In this document: piece by piece, positions 1 to 13,869 of the stretch | How positions within the stretch are numbered: the first letter of the stretch is position 1 | Layout of the letters: each line of letters begins with the position of its first letter | Assembly: GCA_043228905.1 (NCBI GenBank) | Contig: JBHGNT010000105.1 | Span: forward strand, 1-64,000 | Direction of reading: 5' to 3' | Length of the DNA: 64,000 nucleotides | Source of the DNA: Azolla caroliniana | Lineage: Eukaryota; Polypodiophyta | Position numbers and translations under genes: made by a program | The notes under the pieces: model-generated | The model's database searches: none | What the model was told of the DNA's origin: nothing | What the model saw: the letters and a program-made list of their open reading frames with translations, nothing else

Positions 1-188
1 AATATACGATCATGTGCATGATTGCTCCTTGTAGCTTTTAAGGTAACATCATGTGCATAAATTCTCCCTTGTTTATTTACATTTGGCACATGCATGCGTA
101 CATACATGCTCTATTGTATCACATGCATGCCACTTAGTATAAATATTTGAGTTCACCTTGAATGAATTCAAGGCAAACAACATAGTTC

Positions 189-1080
189 TTGGGGTTACAT
201 TGGGCTGAATTGGATAATGGTATAGCTACCACAATAGCCTCTTGGGGAAATTATGTTTGTCATCTTCATAATTCTCAACTTGATGCTTCCATGTGTAGGG
301 GTTTTAGATCTATGTTTGATGCAATTCAATTATCTTTAGGGAATTTTCTCTCTAATTGGTCACCTTCTTTTGTGCATATTTGGTTTGGATACTTTACTCC
401 GTTTGGTGTTATTATAGGAGTAAATGGAACAACGTCTTAAGTAAGAAATTGCATCCACCATCCGTTATGAAAGTGTGGTTGGCAAATGGGGCCTTTTTAA
501 TGTATGCATCTAAATATTGGAAGTGGTTATGGAGTATGCAGATTGCCAAGAAGATCATACTGGTTCGTTGGTTTTTGATGCATTATGCATTACCGGCTCG
601 GGCCTGGTTATGGCAAATACATTGTAAGTCGTATGGATTTGGTTGTGGTTATATGATGGAATCAATTAACCATGTGTTGTGGTCTTGTCTAAAATTACGC
701 TAGTATGGAAGGGAGTTTTAAGGCTCTTGGTATTGATACATGCTAATTGTGTGATCACTTGGGGTGTTGTTAGGTGGGGCATTCTAGAGGGACAACTATT
801 GTTGTATGAAAAGGAGGATATAGTGGAGCTTTTCACATAGTTCCTCCTCATGTACAAATTGATCAAACTTTTCTGTTTGACAGGTTGCAAATTAGGGATG
901 ATATTATTTGGAAGACAATTTCATCTATTCTGATGTGGGTGATTTGGAAGGCGTGATGTACATCAATTTTTGACAATGTCACTCACGATGTTTCTATTAT
1001 AATTGCTTAATTCTAGTTGTTGCTTATTCATACATTACGTGGTCAATACGAAAGTTTTACAAGCAATGTTAATGCTATTT
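189..1080 (+). pseudogene. LINE-type retrotransposon remnant (zf-RVT region)
   Basis: A degraded coding stretch resembles the zf-RVT region found downstream of reverse transcriptase in plant non-LTR (LINE) elements. Around 510-700 the frame reads a W-x2-LW segment, then a hydrophobic WFLMHYALPARAWLW block, then ES-x2-HVLWSC, which matches the family pattern of an NALPT-like block followed by an ES-x2-H-x3-C motif. After a stop near 702 the expected downstream element peptide (ILMWVIWKA-like, about 930-955) is still readable but broken by stops. The first Cys pair expected in zf-RVT is not clear. No intact ORF remains, and poly(A) or target-site ends were not found. Family assignment rests on motif memory only. 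Confidence 0.55.
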
Positions 1081-2389
1081 CAGGAAGCAAATGCACTTTA
1101 AAAGGTTATGGGATTCAAATGCTTGCTTTTAGGGAAGATGGAGATCACATTATATGGATGTATATTGTTCTCATAATTTTGGGAAACAATGTCTACTAAC
1201 TTTGTTTATGGATTTTGTTGCTACAGATGTTGGTGGTATAGGCTACATTGCATGTTCATTTGCAATTTGGGAGGAATAAACCACAATAATCTTGGAGATA
1301 TGGTATACAAATATGTGTGGTTATTGTATGTATATACACATCAAATCGGCCATTATGTGAGTACAAGGGAATCGGTTGGTATATTAGTTTATCCAACACA
1401 ACTTTTGTATTTCTTATGATTTTATAATACCAAGATGTATCTTTTTGTAATAAAAAAAACATCAAATCATTTATGAATTAATGAGTCACTCTTGATATTA
1501 TTCATGGATTAATATATTCAAATTTGCAATCACTATATTTGTAATGAGTTCCTTACTATTGGAGAAACAATCCACATAATGGTATCAAAACATTTTTTGT
1601 CTACTGTTCTACTACCATAATGCTTATCTCAATTAAGTTTGCTTTTGATTCATGCTAATTACGATGAAAAAACATAGATTAATCACGCAAAGCATTGCTT
1701 GGAATCCATTTCTGAACCTCAAGAGGAAGAAACCAAAAACATAATCTTAAGATTACGCTTTATTATCAAAGAATCTAGCTAGTACGTATGAAGTACAAAT
1801 CAATGCAACCAATTAGTATTTGAGCAGGAACATACCAAACACCATGAAAGACAAACATATAGGCTTTTGTGTTGTTAAATTCCCCCTAGTTTAGTGATAT
1901 ATTCATAATGCTTAACCATCAAGCATGTGAGCATTCTCATTTTAACTAATTCCCAAACCAACAATTACAAAGAAGCTTCTATGATGGTAAATCAATAGGT
2001 AAGCAAGTAATGATGAAAATGTGAACGTACACTACCAAATTTGGCAAGAATAAGATTTGGCATCCATTGACGATTCACATAACACAATGTGATACTCAAC
2101 ATCCGCTCTATCTCCCTTTAATTTATCGCCATCTTCTAATTCTTGAAGAATGACTTTAATAAATGTCTCTCTTGTTTAGTGTCTTATTAACTTTTTTTTT
2201 TGTTACTAAAACATTTACCTTAGTTATTACTTGAACATTGTACATGGAGAAAACAGAAGAAAACTTTTCATCTCACTTCTAACGTGATACAAAGGCTTAG
2301 TATAAGCATTTGATCAAGCAGATGTTCTCATATATGAAACAAAGAGAACAATAAATATCAACTATACAACATAAAAGAAGGTATGGCAT

Positions 2390-2530
2390 AATTCCACTTC
2401 ATCCTAGAAGTTGTATCCGAAAATAAGTGAAGTCCTTGCCATTGGTTCTTAAAGGCCACTTGCCTTTGCCACAGGACATCATCCAAACCTTGTAGATCAC
2501 CATATTGACCACGTAGTAGACAACTAATAT
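2390..2530 (-). pseudogene. Retroelement fragment related to the 1.0 kb LINE remnant, inverted
   Basis: Reading the minus strand from about 2526 down to 2400 gives roughly 40 uninterrupted codons containing LRGQYGDLQGLDDVLW and later QWQGLHLFSDT. The plus-strand remnant at about 1020-1150 contains the matching LRGQYESF block in a similar context. The two stretches are therefore likely copies of one element family in opposite orientation. No catalytic motif is visible. The family is inferred from proximity to the zf-RVT remnant. Confidence 0.35.
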
Positions 2531-5500
2531 CTTATAAACATTTTTGTATGATCCTTAGGACGTTTTAGATAACAAAACCATGTTTAGACAATCTTCATGA
2601 AGCCTTAGTGTTTGAGCAACAACCATTGTTTTACTGCTTCAACATTCTTTAGAGGGTGTGATAGTCCTATTCAACCAAATTACCTCTAATTGGGTAGTCC
2701 AACCATGCCTTCAAACATTCAGATGCAAATATAAAACATTGAATGGGCCTAGTTGATATTGTGCCTCTTGAACATGTTGCCTTCTAGACAATGTCACCGA
2801 GGTTGTCACGACTTTGCTCCCTCGTCTAGATTTGAACTAGCATGTAGGTAAACCTTCTTCGTTGGTAACCCAATAAAACTTTTATAGGCTCGCGGAGTTC
2901 AACATCGTCATAGAATTATTTCCATTCTATTTCCATGTTCTTCCTCTCCCATTGGCTCAATATAAGCACCCATGTAGAAATAAAGCTATTTTTTAGCCAA
3001 ACCTAAAAAGCAAATTAAGCATCTTGCCTTTATGTTTTTGTCCTAAAAGAAATAGAAAAAACACTCTATATAACCTTTAAAAAAAACTACGAAACATACA
3101 CATTCCTTATACAAAGGCCTTGTATTCTCTTTTGAACATGAAGCATTTGCTTATTTCATCATCCCATCTTGAGAGAGAGAGAGAGTTGTGTGTATTTTCA
3201 TCATATTTTTTAGAGGATTGTTGTATTGAATTTGACACAACAATCCCATGGTTTAGTTTGTGATTTCAATTTCATCTTTCATTTCTATTCTGTTGCAATA
3301 ATTACAGTTGGGCGTCCCTTTCCACAACATTCTATCAACCCAAATCAAATAATTTACCAAATTCTTTAAGTTTTTATCAAGTGGTGCTTGCTTGTAAGAG
3401 CTCGCTAATTCTGCTCACAAGGAAGCGAAAGAAGAGGCAACACCAAGAATGCTCTAAAGGAATAAATTGTCATTACTTTTATGAAGAAGAGAATTTAAGC
3501 ACGAAACCAAATACTTTACCATCTTTACTGTTATGATGGTCATGCTACTCCTACTGAGATGCATTCCAAGGGTAGCACCCATAGATAAGTTGGTTTAGAA
3601 GTTCAAGAGGGAGTTCGATGATAGAACATGAAAGTGTAAAAAATGCTTGTTTCAAAAGCTTTTTATAAATGCATGGATTAGGATTAAATCCCTATACCTA
3701 TTCTCAAGAATATAGTGTTAGGGCTATTGTTGGTGGTAACTTGTAAGAGTCATCCAATTTATTTCTAAAATAATAATAATATGTGCGAGAAAACAAATGT
3801 GTGTGCATTGGTATCTATAAAGTATATGGCAATAAGTATAAAAGTGTTTTCCCATTGGAATACCTTGTCCCTAATGTGTCCCTCTGTTTTTAAACATCAT
3901 GTGCTTTTGCAAGCAAAGCACAAATACAACCAACGCTAAGACTAGGTGTGTTTGTGTTTTATGAGGTATCCATAAAGTAGATTGTGATATGCTATGAGAA
4001 ATGTTCCTTGTGAGAAAGAGGCTTTTTCTATTATCTAGTGTGTTTGACATCATGAGGGTTCTAAGAGGAGCAACATACCTACATATGTATAAGTTAAAGT
4101 GTGCTCAAGCATAGATTGTGGATATATTTGTTTTTTTAAACATGCATTTGAGCTAATATACACAAGGACACCACCGTATGGGATAAGGGTTTCATCCACA
4201 TGGTGTATCTTTTGTTCTTACTTTAACTTATAACATTATTGAGGAATATAATTTTTTGCTTTCAATATAAGGCAAGGAATGGGACCAAAGTTCAATGGAA
4301 GAATATGAAAGGACCGCACAGTGTGACAAACTATCTAGCATTTCTGCCCTTTGATGTACGTGCTAATAATTGATAATGAAGACGATATATTTGACTTTGA
4401 GTGTAGAACTGAGCATACCCCAAAATGGCATATATAGCTCTTAGTTTCTGCTATCATAATTTCAAGGTGGTAGAATGCATTGTGTTATAATCGATACCTT
4501 GATCATTGTCTTCCAATATCATTTTGTATAATACACACGACAATCATCTTTATTGTGTGCACTAAAACTCTCGAACTCATTTACAAAGCGTTAATGGCAT
4601 TGTTCTAGATATGACCTTGATATGGTGGAATGTTGAACATCGTCTACGTAAATTCAACCATTAACAAAACAAACTTAGAAACCTTGAACCAGAGAATGTG
4701 AGTGTGTTTGGTAGAAGTAAACACAATTGTTTAGAAGCCATACGTCTAGAAATTCTTATTAAATTTCCTTCAATGTGGGGCCTTGTCTATTCAAGTATTC
4801 CAATGCTAATGCAATAAAACGCGTGTTTAGTAATTATCCACTTCAAAGAGCAAAGATGTGTCGATTTTCAATAATGTTGCCATGTCTAAAAAGGATCAAT
4901 CCAATCTCAAAAAATTCAAACATGTAATTTGTTTCTGTAGAGACTATGATTTGATGAATTTGGTTATTTTCTAGAACTTGATGTTGACCAACAAACTGTA
5001 TGGCCAACACATGGGTAGAAATGCTTAATATGAATATGGATATTAGTTAAGCCATTTTATTCATGGCCATGCTTACTCTATTGGTTTTATCCTATTACCA
5101 CCATTAAAATTTATCTTTATATACACGTATACATATTTCATTTTATGAGTAAGTGTGTGAGTTGGTGCCCAACTTATTTCTGAAGATCTAAAAAATAATC
5201 TTTATGTGAATATGGAACTTAAAGACATTCACATGTGCAACAATGTGGACAATGCATATGTTCGAACCATGGTAGCGATAACTATATTATTGCTTGAAAT
5301 GAACTATTGACCTATGGCAAGTTGTGTCTGTAGAAGTATCCATGATAAAGACAAGGTGTCCCCATGTCCACTCTTACATTGTGAGTATTTGAAAGAAGGT
5401 ACACTGTTGTTTGGAACCATGGTTTGATGCCCACTTGAGGTGTAATTGAGTCATCTACATGTGAATGTCAATGTTTAATGTTGGGAATAAGTGGAGAATC

Positions 5501-8161
5501 AAGATTTGAATATAAATAACATTAGGTATCATCCTTTGGCTTCTCGTTTCTATATTTAGATAATAACACGTGTAGAATGTGATGCATTACTTCATATTTG
5601 TTTATATAGAGAGGACCTTAAATTTTGGAAAACAATTAACAAAGATAATGTTTATTGGAGAGACAAAGATTAGCAAAAGGGTATAGAGTAGAATTGATAT
5701 TTATAAAGGGCAATTGTTTAAAATTGAAGGGGATTATGACATGAAAACATTGCAGAACTAGAAAAAACTTATTTTTTGCTTGCCATTAAGGCTGTCAATA
5801 AAAACCTTGGAGGCATTACCTAATAGAGAGGATGCTATCCAAACTTTTGTTTGCTAACTAATGCGAAGTAGTGATTTTTTGGAAAAAAGAAAAAAGAAAA
5901 AGAATGCGCTCTTTTCAAAATCACATATATGCCAAATCCACTACTATGACAACTTCAAGTCTCTAACCTTGGATTATTAATCAATTCACCATAGGCATTG
6001 CCACTAACATCGAAAAACCCCAACCTACATTGACCTTATCGAGGCATTTACTATTGAACCTCCAGTTTGCCCTCGTGTAGCTATGCATGTGCATGTTACC
6101 AAACACTTTGATCAAAGGAATCATCCACCAATAGGTTATTATAAATTGAACGTTGATGACATGTTCGCTTCAAATTGGTGAATAATATGCTTATCCTACT
6201 AAGTCTTTAATGAACGAAGAAAAGGATGGCAAATATCGACCTTCTTGTCTTGCCTTGTATACTAGTAACAACTAATAGCTAGCAAGATCTGCATAAAGCA
6301 CTCATCATAGCTGAAGAAAATCCACATGTCATGTATATACACAATACCTATGCATTAGAGAGCCTATGCTACTTTCATGTTGTACATACAAAAATATATC
6401 ATTTTTGCACACCTACACAAGTAAGGTTACTATAACAATAACATATACAAAAAAGACATCACTTTGCCACATCCATCTCCATGATAACACCAACATGCTT
6501 GAGCACCCCACATGATTCAAATAATGTACCTACGATTCATGGCATCACTAGCTATGGTACGCTCCTCAAGACACAAGTTATATATATTCTCTCCCCCAAC
6601 ATTTTTAATTATAGTCAACTCAAACGGTTTTTTTTTAATGGACGCGCCCCTTAATTTAGATATGAAATGATGGATGTTAAGAGGTAAGATTGTCTAAATG
6701 AGGTCTCTAATATTTTAGAATCACCCCAATCCAATTAATGGAACGCCCTCAAATGTTAATAAGGATTGAAGCAAACAAATATACTTATGGTTAAACTTAC
6801 AACTTATTCTTCATGCTAAAAGGTGGTGGCAATCACGAAGGTCTAAATTGTTCCAAGTGTACCATACATAACTAGTATGATCAATTATTTGTTGGTACGA
6901 GTTCTTCTACCAATCAGATGGAGAAATAAGTTTTTGACCCAATCGTCAAAGTTGGTTCCAACATGCGTAGAAACTCATCCTTCATCAGGGCAATTCCATA
7001 AAAGGCATTTGCTTGTGTAGAAGGTTTTGCTCCTAGTTGCTTTCAAGTTCAACCCACGATTTCAAGAGAGGAATTCCAATTTCAAACTTTGTCTAATCAT
7101 GGGCCTTGTCTTATATATAATATTCTACTGGGCTTTCTTGTATAGGAGTTGGGCTCACTTCAAGCTTTTGAAGGTCTAATGGTAGCCATTGTCCTAAAGT
7201 GATTTTCCATGCAATAAATGCTAACTATTGTTAACGTTGGTGTAGATACACGTATCCACGGGTAGACTTAAGGAAACACATAGAACAATAATGCCAAAGT
7301 GTGACTTATTTCACAAATCATAAAGAAAGACAATTCATTCATGTCGGTCGGAATAAATAAAAGCAAGACACTTTCATGCAAGTAGGTCCGAATAATAGTG
7401 AGGATGATAATTCTTCTAGAAAATACAAGAGAGAAAGAGAGTGGGTAGAAATCATGTTACTTCCAAATTTAAGGTAGAGCAAAGAGAATCTACACATGCT
7501 TACAATCATTTGTCGTGCTCAATCAAAATTCTAATAAGTGGATTGTGGGTCTTATTATTTATATAAAAACATATGCTTAGTGAACACATTGCTTGCTCTT
7601 CCTTGGCACATGATTGAATTAATTTGATGTTTATCATTAACCGATGGACCACTACCGCCCTATACTTTATTAATATTTCTAATATATTACTACCCCATGC
7701 GGATATGAATCTATTATTATTGTGTGTGTGTGTGTGTGTGTTTGCATCAGTAAGCTATAAATCCTCCTTTGCTTGACCAAGGATCTAATAAGTAACATTT
7801 TGTGAAGGGTATTAAAATGACTACATTGTTAATATGCTCAACTTTCTTGTTTGAAAGAATGATAGATGGAAGTGACTATATTCCGAAGGTTCCAAGCAAG
7901 GTCTGAAGCCATCCCACAATGTCGTCTTTGAACTTCGTTTAAACCAAACCCACTTTCGTGAGGTGTTCTAAAAGGTATGCGAGGTGGGCACAATTGGTGT
8001 GATAGATAGAATGATCTTGGTGTACTAGTTTTGATCCAACGTAGTTGTCACACACACATATATTGTTATTATAGGATGTGTGATTACATGAGAGGGGAAT
8101 AGCTTGACTCACATGTGCATGATGCACACATGACAATGTCTGCTCGAGCATATATTGAATG

Positions 8162-8165
8162 GACA

Positions 8166-8207
<42 letters not shown>

Positions 8208-8380
8208 AGTAGACGCGCATGCTCACGAAATAGAATGGCTTCGCATGAAGAAGAGAAGACCATTGTGTGAGAGAAAAACACCGATCTCTCAGTGATGGAC
8301 TTGTAATGGTGTAGTTTTCCGGAGATGAAATGAGTCACTCCTTTCACCAAATGTGTACACACACACACACACACACACAA
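8162..8380. repeat. Two (AC)n microsatellites
   Basis: An interrupted AC run lies at about 8162-8203 and another at about 8356-8380. Minus-strand frames reading Val-Cys repeats through them are products of the dinucleotide repeat, not genes. Confidence 0.9.
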
Positions 8381-8429
8381 AACAAAATCAGAAAATGGAG
8401 AGGGGAGGGGGGGCCACATTCATTTTCCT

Positions 8430-8560
8430 GTGTTCTTTTTTTTAAGAAAGAGGGAGAGCTCAGAGTGATATACATATAAATCATAGCAACTAAAAACCCA
8501 GGTTTTGAACCCATGACCTCCTCACAGAGGAGGGGGGGAGCAGGACAGAATTAGAGATTA
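8430..8560 (-). repeat. Possible SINE / tRNA-like fragment
   Basis: On the minus strand, 8512-8501 reads GGGTTCAAAACC, a match to the RNA polymerase III B-box consensus. It is followed about 60 nt downstream by a short A-rich run (about 8449-8440). That order, B box then A-rich tail, is what a tRNA-derived SINE would show. No convincing A box was found upstream and no target-site duplication was recognised. Confidence 0.25.
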
Positions 8561-8721
8561 CAGTATGTACATAAAATCATGCTGCCTCTGCTTCCCTAAT
8601 TTTTGAACGATTCAATTAAACAAACCAGAAACCAAAAGAATTAGACAACAAGCACACATCAGAACAAGATCGAGAGAAAACAGGAGGAGAGAACTTCTTC
8701 TCCTTTCTTTCCTGCTTTCGC

Positions 8722-8857
8722 TTTCGCTTTTTGCTTTTTTTGCTTTTTGCTTTTTTGCTTTTCATTGGAAGGGGGGGGGGGGGGGTGTGTCTCTCACATG
8801 GCAAAGCTAAAACGCACAGCCTCGCCCTTCTTCTTCTTCTTCTTCTTCTTCTTCTGC
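8722..8857. repeat. Pyrimidine/G-run low-complexity leader
   Basis: Upstream of the RING-CH start codon lie a C/T-rich GCTTTT-type repeat, a G run of about 17 near 8770 and a (CTT)n run near 8829-8853. Such CT-rich tracts are common in plant promoters and 5' UTRs. This is the probable leader of the following gene. Confidence 0.5.
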
Positions 8858-8944
8858 TTCTTCCTCCCTTCCTCTCTTCATCCTTTCTTATGACAGCTTC
8901 CCAAATCTACCCCTTTCTTCCTGTGTTGCCCAATTGTGGCGGCC

Positions 8945-11080
8945 ATGGCGAAGCTCATTCATGTCATCTCTGTTTCCGATGCCAATGGTAAGCGGAGTGG
9001 TCGAAATGCTGACCATAACCACGACGGATTCTCTGCAGAATGCAGGATCTGCCACGAAGAAGAAGAAGATATGGTGAACTTAGAGAGACCCTGCGCTTGC
9101 TCTGGAAGCATACAGGTACCCTACCTGTCAGAATTCAATCATTTGTTTGATTATATGTTTGTTTCTCTTTCTTTCTCATTATCAGTGAAGCAATCCTGTT
9201 CTGTGTTTCTGTTCCGGTGTTTTTAGTGTCTGATTTTTTATAACAACATATTTTACTGCTGTGAAATAACGCAGTATGCGCACCGAAAGTGTGTTCAGCG
9301 CTGGTGTGACGAGAAGGGCGACATAATCTGCGAGATTTGTCAACAGGTAATTATTTTCTTTAGGTTTTCTTTTTTCTTTTTTCTCTCTCTCCATCTGATG
9401 AGCTGGTTGGTTTAAATAAAATCACTGTTGTCCTTCATTAGTTAGGGCTTGTCACTACTTGTGATGAAGTGCTTCCTCCTCTTCAAAACCAATATATCCT
9501 GTTTAATCAAGATCACTCAACATTAATGACTCGGTTCTTTGCGCATGATCGAGCAAGGAACCCTGTAATACCAAGCAGATCATAGATAGCTTGTTATACT
9601 AATTATCAGGGTGGATTAATTGCAATTCTGTTGATGTAATTAAGTGTCCGATTGAAAACCAAGTCCAAAATTAGGAAAGGGGTTTTCATTTGTGGTAATA
9701 ATTATGGAATATGGGTCTTTTATTGGTCTCCTAATTTCTGTTATTATTCCTGCTAATTTTACGTTGATTATTTGCAGCCTTTCAGGAGCGGCTACACTGC
9801 CACAGCATCTCCACTTTCACGCAACGAAATCGCTGTGGATTTCGGGTATTTTTTGTTCAAAAGATATTACCTGCCTAATTACGTAATTAATGCCCCCTCG
9901 GGTGAGGAATGAAGAGTGCCATTAAAATTAATGTCTCTCCTGAATGAAGAGTTGGGATGGTGCCCAATTGATAGTATATAATTAGTAACTCATCAAAAAG
10001 ATTAATTTATTTGTTGTTGTCAAACGTGTGAATAAATATACATAAATAGCGAGGAATACAGCATGGAGCTGCAAGTGGCGATGGCGGCGGCTCAAAGGCG
10101 GTTCTTGGACGCCCAATACGAAGAGGCCAACTCGAGTAGCGCTGCCTGTTGCCGCTCGGCTGCCCTAATCGTAAGTAATCATCATCACTCCCTCTAAAGC
10201 AATTTCCGTTAATCATCGTTCAGAACCCTCGACTCTGCTAATCACATCTTTTTTCCTGTTGCTAAACTCCTGTGCTAGCTGCATTCAGTAATTGTTAATG
10301 AACCCGACCCACACCCTTAATCACACCTTCTCTCAACCCTTACTCCTTAATCACTGGTTTCATTTAAGTACACGAGCTCCTTCAATTTGCTAATCACGTC
10401 CCTTAATTATTGAACCGGATATTAAAACCCTAAAATTATTATGCTTAACAACCAAGCCATCAAAATCAAGGGCCATGAGAGTTTGAAAGAGCATTTATTT
10501 AACTTCCGAATCTCTAGGTTCTTCAAATTAAAATCTTTTACTTATATCATTCAACTTCATGCATTCAAACTCCAGGAAGGGAAGCCCCTGAGGGAATAAA
10601 GGGAAAAAGCTATAGAAATGAAACCCTAAAAAACCCTTGATTATACTTGATATGTATGTATATGTATGCACAGGAGCACAAATCTCTGTTTCCTAGGACC
10701 TATATTGTTACTGTAGGGGTAAGTAACATTTGTATATTGTCCAAAGGGGGAAACTGTAGTGTAGTGTACAGTGTACACACATAGACAGACCTCTGTGTCC
10801 ATAACAGAGGGGCCAATCTGTTCTTTTGATGGGGTTTGGTGTGGTCTACCCATCCAATCCAATCCATCCATTGGTACTAACTCAAATAGCACCTACATAT
10901 GTATTTAAAAAAGGGCCCATCTTTTCAGCCTGCTATATATATATATATATAGGCCCCTCCTCCTGCTTTCACACTACCTATGGGAGGGACCCTGTTGATT
11001 GCATCACATTTTCCAGGTCTTCCAAAATGGAACCGCTACTGCCTTTAGCAAGGATAGCCACAATATTTGACCCACATTCG

Positions 11081-11119
<39 letters not shown>

Positions 11120-12481
11120 AGTGTGTGAAGCCAACATAAGGTAGTAGCCACAATATTTGACCCACATTGGCATCCTCTCTCTCTCTCTCTCTCTATAATT
11201 GTGTGAAGCCAACATAAGGTATTCCCACACGAGGAACATCGATATTGTTGTATCACATTCTTCTATATAAACCCTTATATAGATTTAACACGTTGCCACA
11301 ACCCACATATTGCATGCGACTAAGGATTGACATTAGTTCACAATACAAGACGTAGTCGTCGAAGATTCATGTCTTTGCTCTTAGGGGCGTTTTCAACGGT
11401 TAAAAGTAGGGTGGGTTAGTATTTTTCCTTTCCGTAGTAGAGTAGAGCACATAATAGTTTGTTGTATGTTCCTTTCCGTAGTAGAGTAGAGCACATAATA
11501 GTTTGTTGTATGTTCGAGCCCAAGGTTGAACCAATCTTCCTGGACAAATCAGAATGCTCACTATTGTTATGTAATTGGTATGGGTTTTGATGCTAACTTG
11601 TTGGAATTAGGGATCCTTGTCTCTCCGCATTGTACCTTGCAAATGAACATCCCTCTTCATCCCAACGTGGGAAATTAAACAAGAGAATGACTTAGTAATG
11701 TCCCCAAATTATGCATTTTTACTATTCTCGAGGTTCATGTGATTTCTTGATTCAATGCTCATACTTTCAAAATGGTTATTTAAGTAGGTAAATGAACCAT
11801 GGTAAAACTATTTCTTTTGGTTGTTAGGTTTCCAATGTAAAGGTGTCATTAAAAACTTGTCATTTTCTTATGTTTATTATAATTGTAGTTAATGGCGTTG
11901 TTGCTTTTGCGCCATGCAATTGCCATGGCCACAGTTACGATTCACACGAACGAGGATGCATCAATGTTTTTCACGGTATATGCTTGTATATCTATGCCTA
12001 CAATTCGTTAGAAAGCATATGAACCTTCTAACAACTTTAAATTTTTTTGGTTGTTTAGCTCTTTGTCCTAAGGGCCGTTGGCTTTCTCCTACCTTGCTAC
12101 ATCATGGTGAGAGCCATGAATATGCTACAAAGAAGAAACCAAAGACAGGTAAGGTTGATGGATATTGATCATTAAACGAAGGCCCTAGGCTAGGTGTGGG
12201 TAGATGTTTATGTGTACATAGGGATGGATATACATGTGTCTTCAGTGCGAGTATGTTTATGTTCACATGTGTAAATGTTAGAAACACACATGTTTTGTCA
12301 AACATAACTAATGAGACATGCACAACATCGGGGTGTATGTAATTACGCTTACATGCAGGATGTGGCCATGGCGGCCGCGGAGGTTGCCCTTCTCCTTCAA
12401 GCAAGCCAATCACAACATATTCTCTCTCTAGCTCCTGGCAACCCTCAAGCCTCGTTGTCAGTCCACTCTTTACGAGGATGA
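8945..12481 (+). CDS. RING-CH (MARCH-type, RINGv) membrane E3 ubiquitin ligase, DUF3675-like
   Basis: Predicted membrane-anchored E3 ubiquitin ligase. Exons: 8945-9115, 9275-9346, 9778-9845, 10050-10170 (acceptor could instead give 10062), 11889-11975, 12059-12148, 12359-12481. The model closes in frame at 243 residues (239 with the alternative acceptor). The RINGv finger is complete in C4HC3 order: Cys33, Cys36, Cys50, Cys52, His60, Cys63, Cys76, Cys79, including CRIC, CAC, YAHRKC and CEIC. A PFRSGYTA segment follows, as in plant MARCH proteins with the DUF3675 tail. Two hydrophobic segments (about 137-155, CCRSAALILMALLLL region; about 171-193, GFLLPCYIMV region) predict membrane insertion with both ends on the same side. 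The ATG at 8945 is the first in-frame Met before the finger. Intron 4 (1.7 kb) holds tandem duplications and microsatellites. Target proteins cannot be inferred. Confidence 0.92.
11055..11222. repeat. Tandem duplication (about 90 bp) containing (CT)n
   Basis: Two adjacent copies, 11055-11144 and 11145-11222, share flanks that read AGCCACAATATTTGACCC and GTGTGAAGCCAACATAAGG. They differ mainly in the length of the internal (CT)n run. They lie in intron 4 of the RING-CH gene. Confidence 0.85.
11425..11515. repeat. 44-bp perfect tandem duplication
   Basis: The 44-bp unit starting CCTTTCCGTAGTAGAGTAGA is repeated head-to-tail without a visible difference, in intron 4 of the RING-CH gene. It suggests a recent duplication. 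Confidence 0.85.
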
Positions 12482-13707
12482 TTCGCATTTTTGCGTATAC
12501 TCGTGCAATCAATGATCTAATGTTATGTTATCTATGTAACCCACGGAGAATGGGAAACTAGAGCGAAAAAATCTCTTCCACATTCCCAGCTTACTCACAC
12601 TCAAGATTCAAGAATGTAGTTTGAACTTCATAGTTACAAACCTTGTAAGCATCCTATACCAACATGCATATAAATATACATGAATATATTTATATGCGTT
12701 TTTTATACCTATATATTGGCCAACATTTCTTTAGGATGATAAATCAATCACATGTAAAGAGGATTTATGAGTGGGGGTTATATGCTACTCAAGATTTGTA
12801 CATTTTTCAACTTAAAATTATCTATTTTTCGAAACATCCGTGTGTTAATCACATTGTATTATTTTTATTTTTCACATACATAAATTTCCCTTAATTTATT
12901 ACATTATATTATAAAACAGAAACTCCTTATAACAAATAATAGTTACAACTTACAATCTGTATACATGAGATCCATCAAGTGTCAAACAACAGTGAAAGGC
13001 AAAGCTGACACAACCTGTATGTCCATCAGAGACTTGGGCTCTTGAAAACGTGGTGCTTGTAATTGATTTCGTGTCAGATCACTGAGCAAAGTAGAAAATG
13101 CAAACACTAAAGAGGAAAATTTTGAGCCTGCAAAAGCTTTTGGTTGCTTTGTCATATAACTACTGACTATTTCTATCCTCCAATGAACTTTACACATTTG
13201 ACAAGTTCATTGTGCGCTTTCTTTTTTCTCAAGTTCATTCTATGGACACGAGATTTGAATAAAGACATCCTAAGTTTTATATTGTATAAACATTTTGTTT
13301 CAAAACGTAGCTCCTAAAAATATTGTCTCTACTTTCATTTTACTTTACATCTTACCTTAGAGTATGTAAACTTTAATAAACACCACCACACTCGTGGTGA
13401 GTCTAGCCTACAATAGCAGAGTTAGTAAAAATACCATTATTGCCCTAATGACTCCAACGCAAAAAGCTCTTCTTCCAACCCAATGCACTAAGCTCGGATT
13501 CCAACCCACTATGACATGTGATTGATGCCAATTTTATTTCAATTTCTTGTCTAGTATTATTAGTGGTTACATCGAACATTTACTAGCTCTTGGTGTACTT
13601 TCGAGAGGCAATGAGTAACCTTGCAACAAAACCTTTTAGTTTTGTGAACCTAACTTAAAAATACTAGAGTTCAATTATTCTACCTTTGTTAAGAGAGATT
13701 TAGCATT

Positions 13708-13710
<3 letters not shown>

Positions 13711-13764
<54 letters not shown>

Positions 13765-13826
13765 GCACGCACGCACGCACGCAGGCAAATGCATGTATGG
13801 TTGATTATGGCTATTACTTTTCCTTT

Positions 13827-13869
<43 letters not shown>

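Larger units (their letters stand above)
1440..8600. other. Intergenic, gene-poor, decayed repeats
   Basis: About 7 kb of AT-rich DNA without a supportable gene. Open frames are short and mostly stop-ridden. It contains a LINE-related fragment near 2.4 kb (listed separately), a GA run near 3.17 kb, a (TG)n run near 7.72 kb and two (AC)n runs at 8.16 and 8.36 kb. I see no tRNA, rRNA or intact transposon. Some stretches (3.9-4.1 kb, 6.1 kb) could be old retroelement debris but nothing diagnostic is left. Confidence 0.5.

Noticed and set aside
8084-8419. Val-Cys-rich minus frames
   Set aside because: They are (AC)n microsatellites read as codons.
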